Positions 10,115-18,100 of a stretch of 20,577 bases of DNA are shown one piece after another. The stretch is from Leidyana gryllorum EB-2025a (lineage: Eukaryota > Apicomplexa), in NCBI GenBank assembly GCA_048772705.1, contig JBLWGC010000106.1:1-20577 (forward strand). The letters are read 5' to 3'. The notes under the pieces were generated by a model. That model ran no database searches, was not told where the DNA came from, and saw only the letters and a list, made by a program, of their open reading frames with translations. A program made the position numbers and the translations under genes. Numbering within the stretch: the first letter of the stretch is position 1; each line of letters starts with the position of its first letter.

Positions 10115-12567
10115 CTAAGAAAGCTGAGCTTGCTCAAGAACTCTCAATGCTTCATCAATCTTGGCCTTGAGCTCCGTCTCGGACTGAATGAGCATCAGAA
10201 GTTCGTGCTCATCCATATCGAGCATCATGCCAGTGATCTTTCCAGCCAATTGTGGCTGGTGTTTGGAAACCAGGGGGAACAGACGCTCGCCAAGCACCTG
10301 CTTATGGACGTTGCTCTGCTGCTGGGTGGCAGCGGTTGTCGCAGGCGGAACTCCCCGCATGGGCTGCGGGTGTCCGAGTTCTGGTCTCAACATCTGTCGA
10401 GGGGCCTGCTGTTGTTGAGCTCGATAAGGAGCTTGGCCGGCTTGAGGGAACATCATGTGAGGGGGTACAGGACCAGCATGACCCATTGGCGGCATCACAT
10501 TGGGACCTCCGAACATCGGGGGAGTAGTCTTCCACATAATGTTGGCAGGCGGCTGAGGGAAAGCTGGGTTGGGCCCCCAGACGAGGGAACCGCCGTGCTG
10601 GGGAGCGGGAGGGGGCATCATGCCGGCCCCTTGGAAGAACATATTGTTACCCGTTTGACCATGACCGCTATAGGGGATGGTATTCTGGGCGGGGTTGGGC
10701 CGGGCACCGCCTCGGAAGTGGTTTTGGAGTCTAGCGTGGCGACGCTCTTTCTGCTCCGCCAAACCGACGTACAGAGGCTTGGAGTCGTGCACCTTCAAGT
10801 GCATTTCCGAGATGGCCTTAGTGGCTTCCTCGGCCGTAGTGAAGCACACGAATCCAAAGCCCTTTGAGTGCTGGTCTTCGTCCTTCATCACTTTGACAGA
10901 TGTGATGGTACCGAACTTTTCGAACATTTGACGCAGCTCCGCGTCATCCACCTGGAGAGGGCGAAATCAATGCAATTCAGCGCAACGAGTACATAGTGAC
11001 AGCAGCAGCACCAGCAGCAGCAAGAATAATAGTATCAGAACATCATCCATCAAGCACAACCTTTAGCTGTGGTAAGCCCAAGGAACCAACAGTGGACACC
11101 CAGAGGCACACCTTTAGCGATCTTCTGGTACACCCAGCCAAGCAGTACACATACCATGGCAGTTTTGTGTATACTCTCAGCTAGGCACACCTTGGAGGCT
11201 TCCGGCAGCCGCCACGAATACGACGATGCAAGGACGTATGAGTCGATGTACTTACGTTGTCAGCGAGGTTCTTGATGTAGAGATTAACACCCTCGAATTT
11301 CTGACGGTACTGTTGCTGACGGTTGTCGAACTTATTCTTAATGTTGAAGCCCCTCTCGGCTTTGTCCTGGGCGCGGTCAACAAAGAGCGTGAAGACCTCT
11401 TGATTAGCCGTCCCGTTCTCGGCAGTGTCAGTCCTCTTGCTGGTCTCCTCTTCATTGTTGTCAGTGGCGGCATCTGCGCTTGCAGTGCTTTCGTCGACAA
11501 GACCTTCGGCATTAACCTTGCGGCCATTGAGAGTTTGCACAGCCTGTTTGGCGTGGGCTCCATCCTGATAGTTGATGCACGCAAATGGGCGACCTTGCTT
11601 GTCACAACTCTTCCACAGCGAAGTAATTTCGCCATAAGTGCCAAACATTTTCTTCAAGGTGTCTTCAGTCCACGACTTGGGGAAGGAACGGACGTAGATA
11701 TTTGTGAAGTGTTCGGGTTTGCCGCTGGGTCTCTCGTTCCTCTTGTGGAAGGGACCGACAAATACCTCCTTCGAGCCAATCTTCATGCCGTTAACGCGTT
11801 CAATGGCGCTGGCCGCTGCATCGTCACTCTCGAAGTGAACAAAGCCGTAACCCTTTGACTTCCCATTCTCGTCTGTCACAACCTGTTTTTGACGCCAGTC
11901 AACATTTTACCACAATCACTATCGCCTCAACTGTACCTTGCAAGAAAGGATGTTTCCGAATAAGGAGAAGGTGTCGTGAAGCGCCCGGTTGTCCACAGTC
12001 TTGTCAAGGTTCTTCACGAAGAGGTTCCCAGCACCGTTCTTCCGGACTGTTGGATCCCTCTGCGACCACATTATGCGGCACGGGCGGTTCTTGATCGTAG
12101 TGAAATTCAAAGTGTCCAAAGCGCGTTCGGCTGCCAGAAACAAAATGTCAATTCAACTCAGCGACAGGGGGGGGAAAGGGGGCAGAGAGGGGGGCAGGGA
12201 CGGGCTACGGGTCCGCGGAAGAGAAGAGGGCCGGGATGTGGTCGGAGGGGGAGGGGATAAGCCAGAGAGGGGGGGGAGCCTGCGGCCCAGAGCACTAAAG
12301 ACTTGACTCTTTTTCGACCGGCGGGCAGGGAGGGGGACGGCTAGAGATCAGTTCTAGCTGAAAGATCCACTTACCATCAGTGATGTTGTGATAGTTCACG
12401 TAGGCATAGCCCAGGGAGCGTCTAGTGCTCGAGTCCCGACACACACGGATGGAAGCCACAGGGCCCACAGAGTTGAAGAACTCATAGAGGGTCGTCTCGG
12501 CAACGTCGGGACTTAAATCGCCAACGTAAAGGCTTGTGGAAGCGTATTGCGGTCGAGGGACGGACAT
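10115..12567 (-). CDS. PABPC1: Cytoplasmic poly(A)-binding protein (PABPC)
   Basis: PABP coats mRNA poly(A) tails, links them to eIF4G and controls stability. Exons are 12375-12567, 11937-12130, 11256-11882 and 10115-10951, with introns of 244, 54 and 304 bp, all GT-AG, giving 616 residues. RRM1 begins at about residue 12 ([22 protein letters not shown]), RRM2 at about 100 ([21 protein letters not shown]), RRM3 at about 189, RRM4 at about 330 ([19 protein letters not shown]). A Pro/Gln-rich linker leads to the C-terminal MLLE domain ([26 protein letters not shown]). RRM3 is unusual: its RNP1 reads GRPFACINY, and an acidic Thr/Asn/Glu-rich insertion of about 30 residues breaks the end of the fold near residues 253-290. 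The ATG at 12567 directly follows CTCCAAG. TFIIS is 130 bp upstream on the same strand. Confidence 0.96.
10952..11255 (-). other. 304-bp third intron of PABP
   Basis: The donor is GACAAC/GTAAGT and the acceptor CCCTCTCCAG/GTGGATGAC. At 304 bp it is about six times the common intron size here. It carries a CAG/CTG-type run at about 11000-11022. I see no gene inside it. Confidence 0.85.
12131..12374 (-). other. 244-bp first intron of PABP with long G/C strand bias
   Basis: The donor GATG/GTAAGTGG and acceptor TTTCTGGCAG/CCGAACGCG restore the RRM1 reading frame ([13 protein letters not shown]). The plus strand has repeated G runs over 12167-12280, so the transcript has many C runs. Such C-rich tracts can bind poly(C)- or pyrimidine-tract-binding proteins. 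The run at 12167-12199 (8, 5, 6 and 3 G with spacers of 3, 6 and 2) meets the usual G-quadruplex pattern on the plus strand. Confidence 0.85.
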
Positions 12568-12697
12568 CTTGGAGGCACGAAAAACGGGACGTGGTGGCGG
12601 TGACGGGCTCGGTTCGCAATAGCGCCAAACGACTTCGCCCAAAAATTTCTGTCTATCGGCGCAGGGAGTCCCACGAAAAAATTTTAACTACTTTCCG
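12568..12697 (-). promoter_or_regulatory. 130-bp gap between TFIIS and PABP
   Basis: Read on the minus strand, the gap starts just after the TFIIS stop and ends at the PABP ATG. It has no AATAAA. The last bases (CCCGTTTTTCGTGCCTCCAAG) form a pyrimidine-rich tract with AG directly against the ATG, as expected for a splice acceptor. It may be an operon spacer or a short promoter. Confidence 0.45.
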
Positions 12698-14149
12698 TCA
12701 GAACTTCCATCTGTTCCCACAGTTCAGACAATTAACGTACCTAAAATAAATAACCAGACCTGTAATCCAAACAAATAGTGGTAACTCACGTAGTCATCGG
12801 CTCGTCAGAAGACCGAGTTTGCATCTGGAAGTAGGTAGTGTTCTCCGACTTGCACTTGCCACAGGGGAATTGCCCCTTTGCACGTTTCACGTTTCGAAGA
12901 TCCCAGTCAGATTGGCACGCCTCCAACGCCTCCTGAAACAACAGCCGACATTAGTGACGAGAAACCGACGATAGCGAGTGCGGACGCGGTAACAAAGAGA
13001 CGAAGACGGAGACACGTCCACCCGCCCGCCCGCACGCTCCGACCACAGATTCAAGAATATTGCCCACCTTCTTGGCTTTCTGCCTCTCGCGTTTCTTAGC
13101 GTCAGAAGCCATCTCAACCGACGGCATGGCGGCCAAATACTCGGGGGTGATGGCCCCCAGATAGATCCTGGCATTGAACTCGGGATTACGCCGGTCGCTC
13201 AAATTGGCCCTATAGAAATCGTCCGTTCCCCACGTCTCCACAGCTCTAAACTCACTTAATGGACCGCAGTTGAGCGGTGTATTCGCGCTGGTCGGAATTC
13301 TTCTCCACGTGGTGCTCATGTAAAGCCTCCTCAATGTCACCCACCAATCGACACACATTGTCCGCACTTAACATGGCTCTTTGCTCCTCGCCCATGCCAT
13401 CGAGGAAAGCCTTGAACAAGAACTCACGGCACTGCAAGATACAACGATTGGATAACTTGCCCAGGCGAACGACACGACGAAGAGGTAATACATAGTCAAT
13501 CAGTCGGGCAGTCACTCAGCCAGCGAGCCACTCTTTCAGACCAAATAGTCCAAGACGGCCCCATTGTGGATAACCATTACGCGTATCGAGAGCTCATTGT
13601 GTCAGGATACAACACGGCTCAGCCAGCGACTCGCCGATGCAGGGGGGACGCACCTTGTTGCGCTTCTCGTCACGAGTGAAGGGCCCAGTGTACTTGGAGT
13701 CAGCTTGGAGTGGAGCGGTATCAGCGAACGCTTCTTCATGGCCTCGCTTCCTGGACTTAGGGGCGGCCGCCTCATTACCACCCGGCTCCGGTGAGCCACC
13801 AGCACTCGTCGTATCTGTTGCAGATTGCTTATTGCTCACAGCGGCCTTCCATTTATCTACAAGTCGCTTGCTGCGTTCCGCAACGGTGGAATCAGTGTGT
13901 TTCTTGAGCTTGCTGACACTAAGGCCCAACTGTTCAGCAATATATTTATAATACAGATGGTGAGAGCGAGAGCGCTACCTTTGTCTTTGCAAGGAGGGCG
14001 CGGTCAATTTCTGCATTCTCGGCTGTCTGTAGAGCCTCCAACAGCTCCTCAGCTGTACTTTCCGGATTCTCCAGAATGGGTTTGAGCGCTGCTAGTTCAT
14101 CAGCTGAGAATTGTCTTTTGGACGGCTCCTCTCCTCCATCTAACGACAT
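12698..14149 (-). CDS. TCEA1: Transcription elongation factor TFIIS
   Basis: TFIIS rescues backtracked RNA polymerase II by stimulating transcript cleavage. Six exons (13979-14149, 13654-13929, 13256-13431, 13068-13209, 12790-12932, 12698-12740) with introns of 49, 222, 46, 135 and 49 bp encode 316 residues, in the usual size range. Domain I is residues 10-90 ([39 protein letters not shown]). A short linker leads to the polymerase-binding domain II ([37 protein letters not shown]). The C-terminal zinc ribbon has all four ligands (CGKC and CLNC) and the catalytic hairpin RSSDEPMTT with its Asp-Glu pair. The protein ends at GNRWKF; the final Cys common in the family is absent. It is divergent from GrxB and leads PABP on the same strand. 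Confidence 0.95.
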
Positions 14150-14364
14150 ACCCTTTAACTACTTGAAAAACGGAACTCCTTTTTTGAGGTGAGCTGCCTC
14201 AAACCATACCTGAGAACTCTGCAGAACCCAACTTGTTGCACTTCTGACGCTCTTGGGCACCCAACTCACGGTCTAACTGATCAAATTAGACCCGTGTGTG
14301 TGTGCCCGTAGTCGCACACGCGTGCTAGGAGCATTTCAAAAACCTTACAGTACTTCTTAGGAAA
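14150..14364. promoter_or_regulatory. Divergent hub between TFIIS and GrxB
   Basis: The 215 bp between opposed start codons is the only space for both promoters and leaders. Toward GrxB it ends in CTTACAGTACTTCTTAG, a double acceptor-like site 4 nt before the ATG. Toward TFIIS the minus strand has a GT-AG pair, 14209 to 14162, that would make a 48-bp intron in the TFIIS leader, and TTTTTCAAG about 12 nt before the ATG. A GTGTGTGTGTG run lies at about 14292-14302. I see no convincing TATA box. Confidence 0.5.
14162..14209 (-). other. Possible 48-bp intron in the TFIIS 5' leader
   Basis: On the minus strand TTCTCAG/GTATGG (donor) and CCGTTTTTCAAG/TAG (acceptor) enclose 48 bp, the same size as the proven coding introns nearby. 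The sequence upstream has no ATG in frame with TFIIS, so this would be a non-coding leader exon. The same AG could instead accept a spliced leader. Confidence 0.35.
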
Positions 14365-15157
14365 ATGGCACGCGGGGCAGTAAAGCACGAACCACAGGTG
14401 GCCGACCCACGTATATATCTGGACCCATTGCCAAGGCTGTATGTTTACGACCACTGTCCCTATTGCATCAAGCCTCGGATGATCCTCGGCCTGAAACAGA
14501 TCAAGTATGACTTGATATTCTTCGCCAACGATGACTTTGAGGGTCCAATTAACTTGATTGGGAAGAAAGCAGTCCCAATCCTGGAAACCAGCCACACTGG
14601 GAAGCGGGTGGTGATGCCTGAGTCAATGGACATTGTACACCACGTAGACAACAGTTTGGACTTCGATGCTGGGGGACCGATTGTGAAGCCCAGTACCAAG
14701 CCGGAGGTGAAGAGTAGGATCGCAGAGTTGATTGGCAACCAGGACATGAAACTGTGTGTAACTCTTCGGACTCCGAGGCTCTCGACTCTGCCTGAATTCC
14801 ATTCTAAATACGCTCGGGAGACCTATGTGGCCCGCCACCCGCTCAAGGACGGGCGAACATTCGACGAGGCGTGGAAGGACGACGGAGAGGTGAGAGCGAC
14901 GGGGGGTTTTCAATCAATTAGGGCTTCAGAGATTGGACAGGTTGAGGGAAACGATACCAAAAGCAGTGGAGGAGGTTTTGGTTGGACCATATGCGGAAGG
15001 AGAGGAGCTGACCGAAACGGACTTCATGTTGTTTCCGTGGCTGAGAAACATGAGTTGCATTAAGGGTTTCCCGTTTGGGCCCAAAGCTTTGGAGTACATG
15101 AAATTGCTGTCGGAGAAATGTGATATTCCACTCTATTCAGAAATTGCTCAGTGCTAG
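14365..15157 (+). CDS. grxB: Glutaredoxin 2 (bacterial GrxB type, GST-like fold)
   Basis: GrxB enzymes are glutathione-dependent thiol oxidoreductases with a glutaredoxin domain and a helical GST-like C-terminal domain. Exons 14365-14889 and 14930-15157, split by a 40-bp GT-AG intron, encode 250 residues. The N-terminal domain has LYVYDHCPYC (CPYC at 31-34), the cis-Pro motif AVPIL, and the GrxB signature MPESMDIVHHVD. The C-terminal domain ends with RLDRLRE, ELTETDFMLFPWLRNM and PLYSEIAQC, following the order of E. coli GrxB (215 aa). About 22 extra residues precede the thioredoxin fold and are not a clear targeting peptide. This subfamily is best known from proteobacteria, so its presence as a spliced eukaryotic gene suggests past transfer or a rarely retained family. 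PERK starts 41 bp downstream. Confidence 0.93.
14890..14929 (+). other. 40-bp intron of the GrxB gene
   Basis: The donor is GGAGAG/GTGAGA and the acceptor GGGCTTCAG/AGATTG. Reading through without splicing leaves the GrxB frame; splicing joins DDGE to RLDRLRE exactly where the family continues. It is the shortest intron in the window. Confidence 0.88.
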
Positions 15158-15198
15158 AAAATGGAACTATGACGGGGGGTTTTGAGAAGTTTGAGTAG
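15158..15198 (+). promoter_or_regulatory. 41-bp intercistronic gap GrxB-PERK
   Basis: The gap contains a G run, then TTTTGAGAAGTTTGAGTAG whose AG touches the PERK ATG. There is no AATAAA and no space for an independent promoter. PERK is in a different frame, so fusion by read-through translation is not expected. Confidence 0.55.
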
Positions 15199-18100
15199 AT
15201 GTGGTATCAGTGGCTGTTATGGGGGCTTTGTGCCGCTCTCGACTACTCCCTGGACTCCCCCTTGGACCGGAAGGCGCGTATTGCGGCGGACGTTGCGGCA
15301 GTGGTTAGTCCGCTTTCTCATACTCTTTTGGTCGAAGATGTGACCGGCACCGTATTTCGGCTCGATTGGTTGGAGGAGAAGTTCGTCTGGGCCGCGAAAC
15401 TTGGCACCGCACATAGCAATGTCACAGCAGAAGGAGGCCCTCCCGGCACTTTCATCTTCCCCGAAGACCCATCTGAGGAACCGGCTCTGCTGGAGTTTGT
15501 CGATTTCTGCCAGCCAACTGACGAATCCCCCATCCATATTGATCTCGATAGCACACTCGCAACCGCCCGCCTCCTCCCCACCGTTGCCGGCCAACTCTTC
15601 TTCCTCGACCACACTGGCGAAATGGTGAACTTGGGCCTCACGGCTAATGAAGTCCTCAGCCAAGCCCCATTCAAAACGCCCCTCTTTCCAGGCGTCTTCC
15701 TCACCGGAACGTCCGAACGGAAAGTCGAGACACTGGCCTTAGCTGACGGATCAGTCGCGTCCTGTGACCCCGCATCCAACGACCCTCATATCGAAATTGC
15801 CCGCCACCATTATACACTCAAGGCCACGGATACAACCACTCACGAAGAACGGTGGCGCCTTCGCCTCACACAAACCGCTCCAGTGACGGAATCCCGGCCC
15901 CCACTCATGGCGGACCTCCTCGAAGTCGGCACCGAAGACCCCCACGACCCCCTTTGTGACTTTCCAAGCGACGATCGTCTCGGCAGCTCCAATCTGGACC
16001 TCAAAGTATGGAACCTCGCCGAAGAAGGTGCCCGCCGAGACTGTTTCGAGCGCAGAACTGAAGCAGCACTCGCCGCAGGAGTTTCCGTTGAAGGCAACAC
16101 GCTCACAATCGATGTTTGTGCGATCCACCAATCTCTAAATCTGCCAGGAGCAGCACCAGCTTGTTCGGACCCGCGCCTTCGACAACACCTCCTCAGTTAC
16201 TACACTTTCCCATCACCCGTTCTTCACGTCTTCCCACTGCGGACTCTCTCTGCATCTCTCACACCTGGACCTCCCCCTCGGGACATCATTTCTCTGGGAC
16301 CACCACTACCCGATAACAAGGTACGTAACCATTGCTTACCACCTACTCGGTCCGTGCGAGCCAACACGTCCCCCCTATAGGGGCTGATTGGCCCCTGTAA
16401 CTCACACGTGTGCATTGCATATGTCGTGTCTCGCGTGTGCCACACAAGGCACCGAGCGGAAATGGCAAGTTGGAAAGAAATGTTGACCATTCACCCACGG
16501 CTCGTCTTTTGTGTCCCTTGATAGTGCGGTCGATGTTGATCGGACTCTGTGCTTCTTTCGGTCACGGCCCCTTTCCTGCTTGCAGAATCTCTTATCGCTA
16601 GACGCTTTGGTGCCTAAGCAGCTTCGAGAGCCGTTGCGTGACCACATCCGAGGGTGTGCTGCTCGTTTAGCGCTCAAGACCACGCAAGCTAGCTCCGGCG
16701 TAGAACTGGGTTCGGGACCGCCTAGAGGCTCGCCCAGTGGAGAGGTATCGGCAACAGGGCCGGTAGTAGTTACCGCGAACGAGCAGAAGAAGAGGCTGAT
16801 AAAGGCGTTGATGTTACCCCCAGGAGCATCTGCAGGTTCGGGCACCAATGTGCGTAGTTTGAGCGAGTCGGAGCATTTAGCTCAACTGGAAGCGTATGGT
16901 TACGAGTCTGCACGATTGCCTGGACGGGCTACGCTGCTGGCGCCCGCCGCAGCGGCGGTAGAGAAGAGTCCGCTGTCCGGGAATGGAAATAACTACATGT
17001 TCCCCCACCACCCGCAGGTATTTCCGATGGGAGGGGCGTCGGCTTCTCCGTCCTCCGAGTTCTCTTCCATCTTGCAATCCCAGGTAGTGTCAGTGGAGGT
17101 GACTGATGGGGGTTCAAACGCACCCCCATCGGCAAGGACGGTACACTTATCCGTGAATCTAACCGGAAGCAACTTTGCGTTGGGTTTGCGCTTGTCATTC
17201 GCATCGACAGCATTGGTCGTGGGCGTATCACTGGCGTTGGTGGGCGTTGGATGGTACGCACACAGTTCAATCGGACGGCTGCGACGCCCCCCAAGTCCAA
17301 AAGTGACGATCACCACTACGCCTCCAATAGTCCGACCACTTCGGCTGGTCAAGTCAATGTCATTCGACGTGGGTGCTGGCAGTATGCAGTGGGGTCGGGC
17401 CTCCCGATCGAGTTCCGTCTCAGCTCCGTCCCAGCTATACGTTCCGTTATCTACCGATTGTTCGCAAAACTCCGACACCGAACGACCGCTGACGTCGCCA
17501 CGGAATAGGACAAGACGGTCCCACAAGCCAGCCGGCGCCGTATCGCTCCTCGAAACAAAGAAGGAACAGGAAGAGTTCGAGCCACCGCCTCCACTCGCTG
17601 AGAGTAAACGGCGGGGGTCCAAAAATACAGAAGCTTCAACTGCCGCTTGTACAGCTGCCGCTGAGGCCGGCTCCAGGAGGGGTTCAGGTTCCTCTGAGAA
17701 GGAGGAACCGAGTGGTGGACCGCCTCCTTTACCCGAGTCAATGGTTCCCAAGGGGTCTGCATTGGCTCGGTTCGTCGACAATGGAAGGTTTTCTCGTACG
17801 TTTGGCGACTGTCAGTTGCGGGGCCGAGGAGGCTTCGGCGCTGTTTACCGCGTTCGCCACCGACTCGAACCTGACAACACTGTTTACGCAGTCAAGATGA
17901 TTGAACTCTCTGTTCGAGCTGATGACGCAGTCATCGTCCAGAAACGCAGCTTCCGAGAGGTAGCTGCCAATAAAGACTTGCTAAGCAAGTATGTGGTCCG
18001 CTACTTTACGTGGTGGTGTGAGGAACCCCAATTCCTGCCAAAAGATCACTCCGCGCAGGTAGCACCTCGACCGCCGCGCTCACCACTCATTGCCGCTGCC

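Noticed and set aside
10037-10867. 276-codon plus-strand ORF
   Set aside because: It is antisense to the last PABP exon, shows no domain, and follows from the codon bias of PABP.
11000-11022. CAG-type repeat as a coding poly-Gln tract
   Set aside because: It lies inside PABP intron 3, with stops around it in the relevant frames.
11226-11858. 210-codon plus-strand ORF with hydrophobic stretches
   Set aside because: Antisense to PABP exon 3; the hydrophobic runs are the complement of acidic and charged codons.
14209-14290. Extra coding exon on the minus strand reading LDRELGAQERQKC
   Set aside because: It looks codon-like, but no splice places it in frame with TFIIS and it has no supported start.
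14365-15157. Bacterial contamination for GrxB
   Set aside because: A 40-bp GT-AG intron interrupts the family sequence and the gene lies between eukaryotic genes.
16993-17781. 262-codon minus-strand ORF
   Set aside because: Antisense to the low-complexity part of PERK, with no family resemblance.
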